64,000 bases of DNA from Endothia cerciana (GCA_026119935.1 JALRMH010000003.1:248001-312000); one strand, 5' to 3'. Positions 10,903 through 23,004 are shown, numbered from the stretch's first letter. A program made the numbers and translations. Notes: generated from the sequence alone by a model not told the origin.

Positions 10903-12450
10903 GGCGTGTTGATAGATAGGATAGACACGGAATGCGGGAAACGGAAGAGGCACTTCTATCAGCGAGTTCAGAGTCTGAGAGTGCCACTCTTTCCCACACT
11001 AACTTTGCGCATCATCCCGCGGCCATCTTCGTGTTCTTGTATGTGCTCCTACTGCAGCTGCCTGACTGTCTGTCATTGGGGCCAAAGCGGGAAAGGGGGG
11101 GGGGGGGGTTGTATCCAGAGCTATGGCCTCTCGCAAGCCATACCGAACGACTTCATTGGTGTGTGTGCGGATGTCAACGCAGGATATTCGGTGACGTCTC
11201 CTCTGGTATAACAACGGCGCGCTCAAGTATCGTAGTAGTCTCCAAAATAAGTAGCGCCCCAAGGAGCGAGTCTCAGAACGTCGAACCCAGAACGTCCGCA
11301 GCAACAGTAATTGTGATCTCCATGGCCCCGGTTGCAGTCCCTTAGGTAGTAGCTTCTTTCTTGGGGGCCTCATTTGGAGGGGGGGGCGGTTGCCAGTACG
11401 GCGGCAGACAAATCCTCTTGATGCAGCTGGAGGCAGCTGGAGTGTATGATGTCGCTCAGCTGCTGCTTAGTGAGAGGATGGGGTGTCTGAAGCTTTCATA
11501 TGGACATCTTTACCGTCGAGTATCGGTCGCCGAAGAAACCTACGGTGATGAAGATAGACCGCGCGCAAAATCCATAACTTGGGTATCTGGGTACAGCTGC
11601 GTGGACTCCAGACCTTCCGAGGTTGACGCCTTGAACACGCTGGGGGCCGAAGGAGGATGGCTCGCTCCTAAGTAGTCTAGTCATCTTAGCTCAATGCAAC
11701 GCTCAAGATGACTTCATGAGTACCGTAGGATATCAGGTAGCAGGTTGATATGTATAGTGTATCTTGAAAGTCAATCGCGTTAGTCTAATCTAGACAACAT
11801 GCCAACACTGCCCCCATCATCCTTCCTTCAAGGAAACCGGACACATCCTTCGAAATGCATTGCTACCTACCACAGGTCACACTGATACAACACATGGGCG
11901 ACAGACGATCTATCTAATTAAAATGATAGCAAGCAGCCATCGTGCACGTGCCCGAGGTCTTCTCACTCGTCTTAGATAGTGTAACTGTGGTCCAAGTTGC
12001 ACTGCCATAATTAAAATTGATCAAGTTGTCTCTATAAATGACTGAATAACAGCAGTTTGAACAGGATTCAGCAACGCTGACCACACCTCACACACGCTGA
12101 TTTCGTGTATTCACGAACACCTGATATTCGGTGGCCTATCAACTCGAAAAGTGGACAAATAGCTGATCCCAATGACTAGTTCCATGCACCTTTACCTCGC
12201 CGCTGGGTTCAATGGGGCTCTAGAGGCGCTCCCACGAGAAAGATTCCGCGAGTGGCTGTCTGGAAAGCGGTGATTTAATGAGAGCTTATCCCTATGGTAC
12301 GATACTTTATCGCGGGACATGCGTATTATTAAAGATATCAAGGTCGATCTCTACCTCCGTAATCATGCCTTCGTATCGATAATTCATCATTGCCTACCAC
12401 ACCCTTCCTTGCCTTGTTCAAGCCCGCCACATTATTAGACCCATCTACGG
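10903..12450. other. intergenic, partly AT-rich, with a G14 tract
   Basis: No gene is supported. A run of 14 G lies at 11095-11108, about 190 bp upstream of the rhodopsin-fold gene. From 11700 to 12400 the sequence is noticeably richer in A/T than the neighbouring genes and has no long frame. Confidence 0.6.
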
Positions 12451-12891
12451 TCAAGCAAGCGGCGCCGGAATTGACACACCGGAGACCACTGTCGGCTGTG
12501 TCCTCACCATCGCATCGTAGGCCGGGGGTCGAGCTTCCGCAGGTTGGCCCGTCTCGTTTCCGCCCGCGCTCCCCTCTGACCCGTGCCCCTTCCTCCCCCC
12601 GGCGGGACCGTAGGGCGGCGGTGCCTCGCCCAGTTCGTTCAGGCCCTCGCCATCCCCAGATGTCGACGTCCCACCACGGGGTCCCCGGTCACCGGCTGCC
12701 CTTGCGTTCGCTGTCGAGGCAGCCGCTGCTGCGCGCTCCATGTCACCACGTGCCGCCGCTTTTCTGGCCTTCCTCCGCAGTCGAGTGCAGTATACGAGGG
12801 ATATGAAAACGGCTGCAGTTATGATCATGGCGAATGGGATGACGACACAGATCCATACTGCGATGTTGGTGCGCTGTGCTTGGGAGACCAT
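12451..12891 (-). CDS. small single-pass membrane protein with two PPxY motifs
   Basis: I do not recognise a named family. The frame encodes 146 residues. Residues about 10-33 (IAVWICVVIPFAMIITAAVFISLVY) form one strong membrane helix. A basic stretch follows (RLRRKARKAA), which by the positive-inside rule places the C-terminal part in the cytosol. The tail is Gly/Ala-rich and has PPPY (about residue 91) and PPAY (about residue 124). PPxY motifs are ligands for WW domains of Nedd4/Rsp5 ubiquitin ligases, so a role as ligase adaptor or sorting cargo is plausible but inferred. The extracellular part is very short. An upstream exon is possible but not found. Confidence 0.6.
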   Translation of the reverse strand: MVSQAQRTNIAVWICVVIPFAMIITAAVFISLVYCTRLRRKARKAAARGDMERAAAAASTANARAAGDRGPRGGTSTSGDGEGLNELGEAPPPYGPAGGRKGHGSEGSAGGNETGQPAEARPPAYDAMVRTQPTVVSGVSIPAPLA

Positions 12892-13492
12892 GTCGTGGCG
12901 CGTGTTGGGAGTAAGAGGTATCGAGGTTATTTTGAGCCGTAGTGACGGGTGGAACTACTGCCTGCTCGGTGATTTGAGACGATGAAAGTATTGTGGCCGG
13001 ATAAGCAGCCAAGAGTGGTGCGCCTAATAACGAAAGAAGCTCGAGCTTGATAGGAGCTAGCCGAGATGTTGTCGAAGTCTCAGGAGTTTAGATTCTTCAG
13101 ATCCTTGAAGGAAGTGCGAATGGTCATCACTTTGATTAACGTAGTAAGGGAAATCGCATTCAATACTTGTGACGTATAGTTCCGACCTCTCACGCCGCCA
13201 AGCTGGGAGGAGGTTGGGACCTAGGTCTACCAGCCGGCAATGAGAATCAAGGTCCATCCCTTGCCTCAAAGATCATTCTGGATCAACGCCATGATACGAA
13301 CTGAAGAATAAGTCCAATTTTTGTTTCTGAGTGCTATAAAGGGAGCAGTTAGATCACACAAGGGTCTTTTTCGTGCATGCCCATGATTGTCTGAGACGTC
13401 TTGCGAGTTCCGCCAGCAACCTTGGGATGCACTTGCACGTTCTGCTCCCATTCACATTGTTAAGTTGCGGTCGTCGCATACCATCGGGCTTC
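12892..13492. other. intergenic, no gene seen
   Basis: Only short overlapping frames occur here. The stretch separates two genes on the same strand, so it holds the upstream region of the PPxY protein gene and the 3' region of the HET gene. Confidence 0.6.
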
Positions 13493-15689
13493 TCACACGA
13501 GGCAGACCGTCTGCAGACTTTGATCTTTCCAAAACTCCTCACAAGATTTTCCGTAGTGCTCCGCTAGGTAAGAGAGACTGACGAAGCCAACGCGCGCATA
13601 GTGGTCGGCACGTCCAATGCCGACGACGAGCAGGCCGAGTCCCACTGAACCATGTGGCTGGGGCCCATCATACAGTACCGGCTTCGTCAATACCAACATC
13701 GAGAGTCCTTGTCTGGAGTGGAGTGTGCCCTGGGTTTTGCTGCAGTCCGCCGACTCGACGTCGCTTAGAGTGTCCAAGCGTGCTTGCTGAATAAATTGTG
13801 GTGGACCATACTCTCCATTCAGGTCATCTGAGAAATTTCGGGAACCGTGGCATTGTAAATCGGATGGCAAAGTCATCAATACCCCCTGCAGGGTGATCGT
13901 CAGGGCAAGTTTGTCGATATGTACATTCCGTGCGAGAACATGTTCTGGTTCAAAACTCGGCCAGATCACCAAACCTCCTACGAGGCTGAGCCATGACCAG
14001 GTTGCTGTGCGCTCAAGCATGCATCCATTACGTCCATGATTGGCCTCATTTTCGACCTTCGACAGGCCTTGGCCCTGGAATCGCTGCCACAGGATCCCGC
14101 GCACCAAATCTGAGGCCCACAGCCCACAGACCAGCTCGTCGCCCGTCGACCGCGCAAAGAGATCCGCCAGGCCGAGGATTCCAGGAAGCCGGTCACTGAC
14201 ATATGTCATACGGCGACGGCTGTAGTCCGCGAGCAACCAATACCAAGTCGTATATGGATCCACGTACTGGGTGGCCGCGTCGCGAGGCATTCTGAACCCG
14301 CCGGGTCCCAGAGGCCGCATTAGCTCCCAACTCGACCCAGTGGCAGAGACATCTCGGTCCTCGAACTGCGCTTTGGTCAAGCACTCCCATTCCGTGTTGC
14401 TCTCCTTCGTGAAGTGGACGATTCTTCGTGAGAGATAGCGCTCCTGTAGGCACCATCCGCGCGAGGAAAGAACACATCTTTCAGCTTGGCCCCAAACGAC
14501 ACCACGTAGTGGGCACAAGCACACCTCTCCTCCCTGGTGGTATGGGAACGTCAGGGCCGCACCCCCCTGATCTGACTCGTTCTCGGAGAACAGCCTTTCC
14601 TCTGGCGACTCAGCACAAGCGGCGGATATTGTGAGAAAAGCGTCCGAATATACGCTACACATTCGTCTTGACTCCTTGGACCACTCGTCTCTCGAATCCT
14701 GAGCAATGCACAGGGCATCAATCCACAGGTATGGGATGTCAAGATAACGACATACTTGTACGGCATCACAGAACAATGGATTTAGCTGACCGAGATCGAT
14801 CCTTTCCATTCTTTGCGCGAGTGTGTCTGTCGTTGTCTTGAAAACATGATCCGGGTTAGGCCCCCAGCAGTATGTCAGCACCGCATACCTCCCCCGCTTG
14901 TTCGATCCGTCTATGAGCTTCAAGTCGCCGGAGTCCTCCAGCGTGGTGAGCTCCAGGACGCGGGATGGGAGTGCAGGGTCAGCAGAGCTGGACTGATGCT
15001 CGGGATGTTGTTCGCATCGCCGGAACTTTTGAGCGTGCCTCGGATGATTCTGTAGACAGTCATCCAGCCACGCCTTGACGTGTGACAGGTCGCCTGGTCC
15101 GGCCATTGGACGACCGCAGACGTCGCCGGAGATCGCCGCCGGAGAACCTGTGCGTTGTGGAGATTAACTAGACGCTCTGCAGCGTCTGCTGTGTCGAGCT
15201 GGAGGGCTCACCGTGGGCAGCAATGAGCTCAAAGGCGTTGCCTTCGGGCCTTAAAAGCCTACGCTCGAGGTCGTTTATCTCGCGCCCGCGCATCTTATGC
15301 AAGCCACCGCCTTGAGGTTGATAGTCGGCGACACAGTAGTGAACACCGGCGTTCTGACGATGCAGCCAGAAGCCAAAGACATTGTCGTGATGGTCTTGCT
15401 CCGGCGTCGGCGGCTCGGTTTGTGTCAATAGCCAGGAGCAAGAGGAACAACCTCCTTGTGCTGACTGTCCTAAGTCGGTACGACTTGACTTGTGTGCGAC
15501 GAAGTAGAGCTGACCATCTGAAGGCCAAATACAGAATCCTCCATGACGGTCCTCGTATTTCAGTTCCGTGTGATGTGGCCCCTCGGGAGGTTTGAACACA
15601 TCACTTGTAAAGACTCGCGTGCAGGTCTCACAGATCATATCGGCGTCTTCAGACTGACTTTTATGCAACAGAGTATCCGTCCAGTCCAA
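13493..15689 (-). CDS. HET (heterokaryon incompatibility) domain protein
   Basis: Two exons, 15689-15212 and 15147-13493, joined over a 64-nt intron (GTGAGC...CGCACAG), give 710 residues. The N-terminal ~160 residues contain Cys pairs (ICETC, GCSSC), as often seen before HET domains. The HET domain covers about residues 247-410, with the three classical blocks: YAVLTYCWG; DALCIAQDSRDEWSKESRRM followed by YSDAFLTISAACAES; and RGWCLQERYLSRRIVHF. The C-terminal ~300 residues (VSDRLPGILGLADLF, YVDPYTTWYWLLADYSRR) are typical of the large Sordariomycete HET family. HET-domain proteins trigger cell death after non-self recognition on hyphal fusion, with the HET block as executor, probably through a TIR-like fold. 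The partner or allele recognised is unknown. No NACHT or WD repeat region is attached. Confidence 0.93.
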
Positions 15690-17928
15690 ATAGCGGTGCA
15701 GAGTTGAAAAACTGTCTCAGCAACTGGATCGGATCAGTAATCAGGACGAATGCGATACTATATGTCCAGGCGGGAAGAGACAGGACTGTGACAGCGCCGT
15801 GGCGCTAGGGTGGGTGCTTCCGCTGCCTGCTGCCTTACGGCCATTTAAAGATCTGACATTCTACCGTGTTGAACATATAGTACGCATCCTACCTAGCATA
15901 GTAAGAGGCCATTTAACTAGACCCCTGTCGAGCCTCTTGTAGATCTTGTGATCGCCAGGACTTTGTCACTTCCTACTGGCAGCACTGTGTGAAGTACCAG
16001 CGGGCCCGGGTCCATTTCGAACCACATGACCGAGCGAAGTATAAAAATAACCCCTTACGCCATGAGTTTACTCACTCAGGGTGCTAATGCACCTTCTGGG
16101 CTGTGGAGCCAAGCCTGGGTAAGAACTCATTGGTGGCATAAATATACTCGTCCACGGCGATTTCCAATAGAAGAAACATTCTGATGTCTCTCCCTCCCCC
16201 TTCCAGAATGAAGACAGGTAGAGAACGTCTTCACCTCCTCAAATCATTTGGCCACCGAGGGTAGTCTGCTTCAACACCACGAGGAGGCGTAGATCCAACC
16301 ACGAGTATATGACTCAGTAGAAATGAGACCACCGTGGAAAGAAGAAAAGAAAAAAAATAAAAAATTAAAGGGGGCGGGGGCGGGGGCGGGAGGGTCTTCT
16401 TTTCTGTGGCAGGAAGGCAAGGGGGTTAGGGTTGCCGCAGTGAATTATTCTCTTGCAAGCGGCAGCTGTAGATAGCTTCCTTTTCTCTTCTCTGCAGACC
16501 GAACAACAATAAAACCTGTACACCCATCTATGTTGCCATATTTTCCCGGTTCAAACAAGAACAGAGCAAGCCCATTGCGATAGGGGGACTCAATCTTGTC
16601 TCTCCCCTTCCGGGAGGGTTACAAGTGCATTGTACAGGACTCTGTGATATATACCGTGACACGATATTTCTGGTGTGGCTTCTTGAGACCAGAGAAACTT
16701 CAGGCTACAATGATGTCTCGGACAGGGCTGCAGCCTACCATTCTCTGCTTCTAGGCACATGTTAACGCTCCTAGTTGCGGCAACAAGCCAGGGATGTGTG
16801 CCAACCCGGACTGGACTGGCGCAGTGTATCCCGCCGTGGTTGAGTAAGATGTCCTCTCAGCCCTCCAGTGCGCTGTTACTCACACATGCACCTCGAAATT
16901 GGCCTGTTCTTTAAAAGGACTGAAGTTATCATCTCAAGAATTTTATGCAACAGGCTCACAGGGCCGAGCCAGAGGCCATATCACGAAACCCACACGTGCA
17001 GACTCAATAGCAATTCCAAACAAAAGGATGATATCACGCAATGACCAGTCATAGGGTGGTTGGCCAAGACGGCGGATGTCAGCGTCGGGGGTGACATATG
17101 GCTTGCGAGTTGTGCTTGTGCTGTACGTCCGTACGTACTTGGGGTACAGACTGACGACAGCACCCCTAACCCTGCGACAGCAGCCCTCCAGCTCTTGGGG
17201 CGAGACTGAGAAGAACCAAAAAAACAACAAGACACGGATTTGTCGGCGGGATTCCTGTCGCCAGATGTCCGTTGTAGACATAATATGCGAGAAATTTGAG
17301 GCGACGGGGAGATTCGGGATTCCTGCGCGCCAAATTGATCGCCTTACGGCCCTCTCTAGTCAATTATCGGTGTGACTTCATTGCCCCCCCCCTCATAATT
17401 TTGACGTCAGAAGTAGGCGGTTCTGACAACTCAGGGGCCCATGCGACGTACAACAGAGCGCTGAACAAGGTTGGGAAAGACACGGTCCTCCTGATCTTGG
17501 CTTGCTTTCTCGGGTCGCCGGTAGCTTCAGTCCGTCACAGACCTCGGCACCATTGGCATCTATACCTGCGTTGCCGACCTCAAATCTCCTGACCCTGCCT
17601 CTGTCGGCATCTCGCTCGTCAGCCTTACCGACCGTTCTGGATCTTTCATTCACAGGGTCTTCCAGGATTGGGTGAGTTTGTGAGCTCTCCGGTTCGTCCG
17701 GGCTCTGCGGCAGGTGACATAGATGAGTCGTGTTGTTCGAGGATAGTTCTTGATAGCCTCTCCGTGGCATCCGAACGGGGCCCTCGTGGTCCGACCCGTC
17801 CGAGGTATGTCGGCATCTGCGTTCCCCATGGTCCCAGGTCACCACCTATTAAAGAGCAAGAGGCGGCCTCGAGCCATCGCAAGCTCCCTTTGGCCATGTT
17901 GTTCCATCCCATGCACACGCTCCATACC
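15690..17928. other. long intergenic stretch with G-rich quadruplex motif
   Basis: No gene is supported over about 2.2 kb. Notable content is the A-rich then G-rich tract at 16330-16394, and a possible 5' leader of the sterol acyltransferase gene from about 17600. The frame of that gene stays open upstream to 17668, so the annotated start could lie within this stretch. Confidence 0.6.
16370..16394 (+). repeat. G-quadruplex motif next to an A-rich tract
   Basis: Three runs of five G and two of three G, separated by single C or A bases, directly follow about 40 bases of A-rich sequence. The loops are one base long, which gives very stable quadruplexes. It lies far from any coding region in this window. 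Confidence 0.65.
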
Positions 17929-20131
17929 ATGGCATCTGAAACGTTGACGCTCCAGCAGATGGCCGACAAGGGCACAGCTGCGCCTGCAGATCTCCGGGTC
18001 CACAACGGCCGCAGTGATCCAACCAGTTCCCCACCGGGTGAACCGTATATACACGTCCGTCACCCGCAACAGCCCCTGAGAGACGTGTTGCAAACCGCCA
18101 ATGGCGGCGGCGTATCTACCCCGGGAGACAGCACCAGCGAGGAGGATTACGACGACGCGTCTAAGAAACCCGTGGCCGTGCTTCTGCGGAGGAGTCACGA
18201 AAAGGGGTCCAGGCACAGAGACCCATTACCAAGGCTCGGTAGTAGCCTCAAAGGCGAGATGGTCAGCGAGCCTTCGACACCCATGAGCGAGATCTCAGCG
18301 GAGGCTGGCAACCTCGACGACGTGTCTTCCCTGAAAGGCGCCAAGGTCTACACCGTCGCCTCGGACGACAAGGAGTTGCGGGCGATCCTGAAGAGGGGCA
18401 TGCAGAGGGTAGGTGGACAACGCGGCGACAGCCTGAGTAAAGCACTAAGCTCATCGTCTCTAGGCCAAAGAATCCGAAACCGCCTCCAAACGCAAGGGGA
18501 GGTTCAGGGACTATGTGTTCACGCAGAAGTTTAGCACCTTCGACACGAGGAACGAGGTGGCTGCCACCAGCCCGTTCCATGGATTCTTCACCCTGTTCTG
18601 GATCGCCGTCTCTATCTTCATGCTCAAGATAGGTGCGGAGAATTGGAAAAAGACAGGAAATCCCCTGGGCACCAACGACATCATGAAATATATGTTTCAG
18701 AGGGATGTTGTCGTTCTCCTGCTCTCTGACGGGATCATGTGTGGGCTCACGGGTGTCAGCTGGATCCTGCAACTCCTGATCTACAAGGGCTGTATGGACT
18801 GGGATGGAGCTGGATGGATTGTTCAGAACCTGTGGCAGATCATCTTCATCGGTGCCAACGTTGGATGGACGCAACTCCGCAGCTGGCCCTGGTCTCACAC
18901 AGTTTTCTTCGTCCTCCATACCATTGTGATGCTGATGAAGCAGCATTCCTACGCCTTCTACAACGGCTATCTGTCAACAGCTTACGAGAAGCGGAAAGAG
19001 CTCCTGCAGAAGCTCAAACAGCTCGAGCAGATCGAAGCCTCCAAGTCGTCATCATCATCAGGCCGGTCGACGGGCTCGGCTGTGCCCCCTGAATATCTGA
19101 ATCGACGACTCTCCGTGGACGAGATCAGACAGCGCCGACGGTCACTCCACTCAGGTTCCGATACCTTCAGCCAGGACCTCGAGGATATTGACGCCGCCAT
19201 CGAGTCAAGCAAGCCACTTGGCCCCGAGCAGATCCGGGTGTTTGAAAAGGTCGTTCAGTGGGAGGTCGACGGTCTCACTGAGGAGCTCATGGGCAAATCA
19301 ACATCCCCGGAACGGGCGTACCCGAGAAACCTGACGTTGAGGAACCATTATGAATACATCGTCTTCCCGACTGTCGTGTACGAGCTGGAGTACCCTCGGG
19401 CCGAGAGCATCAGCTGGCACTATGTAGGGGAGAAAGCCGCTGCCACATTTGGGGTCATCTTCGTCATGATCGCCATCTCTCAAGCCTTCATATATCCAGT
19501 GGTTATGAGGACGGAGGCTATGAAGGAAACCGGCATGCCCCTGGCGGACCGGTTCAAGGAGTTCCCGTGGATGCTGTCCGACCTGATCTTCCCGCTGATG
19601 ATGGAGTACCTCCTGAGTTGGTACGTGATCTGGGAGGCCATACTCAACCTCCTCGGCGAGGTCACCTACTTTGCCGACCGCGAGTTCTATGCCGACTGGT
19701 GGAATTCTGTGTCGTGGGACCAGTTTGCGAGGGACTGGAACCGGCCAGTCCACAACTTCCTGCTGCGACACGTCTATCACTCCTCGATCTCGGCAATGAA
19801 GGTCAATAAGCACACAGCGACCCTGATCACGTTCTTCCTGTCGGCGTGTGCCCATGAGCTGGTCATGTGGTGCATCTTCAAGAAGCTCAGGGGATATCTG
19901 CTGATGCTGCAGATGTTCCAGCTGCCGGTAGGTTTAGCATCCATCTGTTCCAACCTTTCCTGGGAAAGGCTCATTGCCCCCGACAGAAATTCGCTAACGG
20001 GTGTTTTATAGCTTGTGAGACTCAGCCGGACGAAGTGGTTGAAGGGCAGACAGACGCTTGGGAATGTCATATTCTGGCTGGGTATCTTTACGGGGCCGTC
20101 GATCCTCTGCTCTCTGTACCTGATACTGTGA
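17929..20131 (+). CDS. sterol O-acyltransferase (ACAT/ARE family, MBOAT)
   Basis: Three exons (17929-18408, 18464-19927, 20012-20131) encode about 687 residues. The start at 17929 has a good context (ACCATGG); in-frame ATGs at 17896 and 17668 are alternatives. The enzyme esterifies sterols with acyl-CoA in the endoplasmic reticulum for storage in lipid droplets. The N-terminal ~160 residues are hydrophilic and disordered. The body has multiple membrane helices and the family signatures: FRDYVFTQKFSTFDTRNE before the first helix, MKQHSYAFYNGYL, FYADWWN (about residues 568-574) followed by FARDWNRPVHNFLLRHVY, and the catalytic-type His in SACAHELVMW (about residue 624). The last exon ends with a helix, FWLGIFTGPSILCSLYLIL. 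A Gln/Lys-rich charged loop with a Ser run lies near residues 350-375. DGAT1 is a relative, but length and motifs favour ARE1/ARE2. Confidence 0.93.
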
Positions 20132-20521
20132 TTCCCAGATATCCTTGACAGGGCCTAAAATGAAGAATGGACAGACACCAATACCGCGAGAAGATATCTG
20201 GGTACTGCAGAGCCTTGACAGTGATGTATGTGAAGGTGACGGTGAACTGCCACAGATCCCAGACCCTGGAATGCGGAAGAGTACATCGTACCGTGTGGGC
20301 TAAGGGTTAGGGTTCCACCCCCTTAGCGTGTGGTGACGCAGGCTGAGACGCTAGACCTGTCTGGGCGGCCTAATTCTCCGCGTGCAGCTGCCTCAGACGG
20401 AGCTGCAACTGCCAAGGTGGCTGAGAAAGTTTGACCTCAATCTGCCAACCTACTCTTCTTCTCAACCACCAACCTCACCCCTCGCCATCACATCCCATCG
20501 CCAAACCATCTTCTCCTCAAG
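20132..20521. other. intergenic/promoter of the SR-protein gene
   Basis: 390 bp between two same-strand genes. A TTAGGG pair (20303-20315) lies about 210 bp upstream of the next start codon. The last ~80 bp are C/T-rich, as in many fungal core promoters. Confidence 0.5.
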
Positions 20522-21785
20522 ATGTCTCGCGGAGGAACCACGCTCTACGTCACTGGCTTCAGCCACGGCACTCGTGCCCGCGACCTTGCCTACGAGTTCG
20601 AACGGTAATTCCGATCCCTCCTTCCTCAGCCCACCCCGATGAGCCTCCATCCTCCCACCTCGCCCTTCGCCCTCGCCCTCCTCGCCCTCCTCGCCCGTCT
20701 CCGTCGTCCTCGTCCTCGTCGGAACGTATTCGCTATCTGTCTCGCTCTCCTCCTCCGTCGTGTCGTACACCCTCCGTCGTGCCTTGCTCCCGCCCTAGCC
20801 CTCCTCGTCCTCCTTCGATCGAGCGGTTGGCGAATGCCATCAGACATAGACGGACGTGTCGATGAATATGTACGCACGCGTGTGGCCTTGCATCGGGCAA
20901 GTAGCCTGTCGACGGCAGCCTCCAACAGAGCAAGAGCCGTTAAGCTCGGCAAGACGACGATATTGCCACCCGACGAGAAACCTGACCTATCCGTTTGTGC
21001 CGGGCTGAAGATGCTGACACGCGCGACACAGCTATGGCAGGCTCGTCCGTTGCGACATTCCGGCCCCGCGCTCTGCTAGCAGCAGGTTGTGAGTCTCCTC
21101 TCCGCCTAAGATCTTTTCGGGCGACCGCTTGAACAGTCGCTGATGACCCCATCTTAGGTTCGCATTTGTGGAGTACGAGGACCGTCGTGACGCTGAGGAC
21201 GCCTACCATGAGATGCACAACAAGCGCATCGGCCGAGATGACCTCTTGAAGATCGAGGTAAGGCGCCAGAACCCACCTCCCTTGATTCCGGACTGCTAAT
21301 ACCCCTACAGTGGGCGCGTACCCCTCCCTCTGCCTCTTGGCGCTTCGACTCTGGTCGCGACCGTGACCGTGGTAGTGACCGTGGCGATCGCCGCCCTCCT
21401 CGATCTCCTCGGCGCAGGTCTCCCAGCCCCCGCCGTGCACGCGACTACTCTCCTCGCAAGGACGACCGTCGTGACCGCGATCGCGACTACGACCGCGAGC
21501 GACGGGACACCCGGGACCGCTCTCGTTCCCCGGATCGTCGGTAGGTAGCTTCACGCGCATCCTTCATCCAAGCGGATACTAATATTGCAGATACAGTGAC
21601 CGTGACGATCGTGACAAGGACTACAAGGACGATCGCGATGACCGCGACCGCCGCGACACTAATGGTGATGACCGCAAGGGTTCGCCTCTCTCTTTTCTCC
21701 ACGACCCCACAGAACCGCACTGACCGCCATTCCAGCCCTGGATAGCCCCCCTCCTGCTCATGATGATCTCGACACCGCAGAGTAG
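20522..21785 (+). CDS. SR-type pre-mRNA splicing factor with one RRM
   Basis: Six exons (20522-20604, 21032-21088, 21158-21257, 21311-21540, 21591-21679, 21736-21785) encode 202 residues. The RRM covers residues 1-75: RNP2-like TLYVTGF, then DLAYEFERYGRLVRCDIPAP, RNP1-like LFAFVEYEDRRDAEDAY, and LLKIEWAR. The rest is an Arg/Asp/Ser-rich tail with RSPRRRSPSPRRARDYSP and many RD dipeptides. Such proteins bind pre-mRNA and recruit the spliceosome. Exon 2 ends at AGGTT before GTGAGT, which restores SSRLFAF; the penultimate junction restores a tail ending in ALDSPPPAHDDLDTAE. Intron 1 is 427 nt, several times longer than the others, and very C/T-rich. SR-protein genes often autoregulate through such introns, so this intron is a candidate site. 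Confidence 0.88.
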
Positions 21786-23004
21786 AGGACTGCCATGTTG
21801 ACGGCTCGAGAGGTTCCTGTTCTCTACCCCTTGTCTGCGGAACTAACAGAATGGAGATGCTTGGTTCTTCTTGACTTTCTCATGGGATCTTTAGTTCTCG
21901 ATGCGAGGCTCGGCGATCGTTGACGGCGGCGGATCGGCGGAAGACGCGCACGCGAGTCGAATTCAAACGGATCGGACACGGAACCTGAAAGCTCCTGACT
22001 TGACGTAGCCAGACCGCAGAAAACCAGCTTACTTTAGACCCTTGTAAAAGAATGATACTTTGGCTCTTGGCCTGACCTTAGATTTGGAAGAATACCTTTG
22101 TGCGCTTAGTGACGCTCCTCCAGGAGACTACCGGAGCAGCCATCCTGGAGCTTGTCAGACGGCGTATATCCAATATCCCCCGCGCATTTCCCAGGTGGCA
22201 CAGCCTCGGGCTTCCAGCGCAGTTGGAGGCAGAGTAACACAGATGAATAGCTGGCACGAGCAGGAAGAGGGAAGAAAAGAAAGACCAGCCAGGAAGAAGG
22301 AAAAGTTGGAATTAAGTCAGTTCGATTTCAGTGCATCTCGCGCGCGCGCGCGTGTGTGCGTTCGTTCTGCGGTTGCACCTGCAGCTTCACTAAACTCCCG
22401 GCCGTTGCTTTGCCTTGCCCCCCCCCCCCCGTCCCCTCCCCTCCTCCATAACCCCATAAACGGGGCCTCATCAAAAAAGACGGACGGCACTCCATACCCC
22501 GAAGAAAAAGGAAAACAGAAACTAACCCGACCTTGCCGACGAAGCTGCCATTGCCAGAAGGCGAGGTCGTCTGTAGAGCCGCTCTCACCGGCTCCATGCT
22601 GCTGTCTAACGCCTCTGCCATGAAAACAAACAAGAAAAAGACGCGAATTCATGAAATCAGCCGTTGAATAAACCCCTCAGACCCGAGAATTAAAAAAAAA
22701 GCATTTAAGCGAACATAGTGATGACAATACAAATAACAGAGGGTTCAATAAGGAAGATGAACCCAGCACGGCGCCGGCGATATGGGGCGCATATTCAATG
22801 GCGGCGCTCTGCAAAAGATGAGGCGAGGAGGGGCCGTGAATCCTGGTACGGCCGGCTCAAGGTCCAGCACCTCGGCCTACTGCGTTGAAGCAGCAGTGCT
22901 CAGCCCATCCCCAGATTGCAAAGGCACCAGGAACGCCAGACACGAAAAGAGGGCAGAAGAGCTTGGCGGGCGATCGAGCAGCTAGGTGGTGATGCAGCTC
23001 ACGC
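21786..23004. other. intergenic between convergent genes, with a C13 tract
   Basis: The SR-protein gene and Maf1 converge here, so both 3' regions lie in this 1.2-kb stretch. It carries a (CG)n/(TG)n-like tract near 22338-22356 and a run of 13 C at 22418-22430. No gene is supported. Confidence 0.6.

Noticed and set aside
10999..11373. 124-codon minus-strand frame upstream of the rhodopsin-fold gene
   Set aside because: Arg/Pro-rich, no motif, and it contains the product of the G14 tract as a Pro run.
20303..20315. TTAGGG repeats suggesting a telomere
   Set aside because: Only about two copies, internal between genes. A promoter element or chance is more likely.
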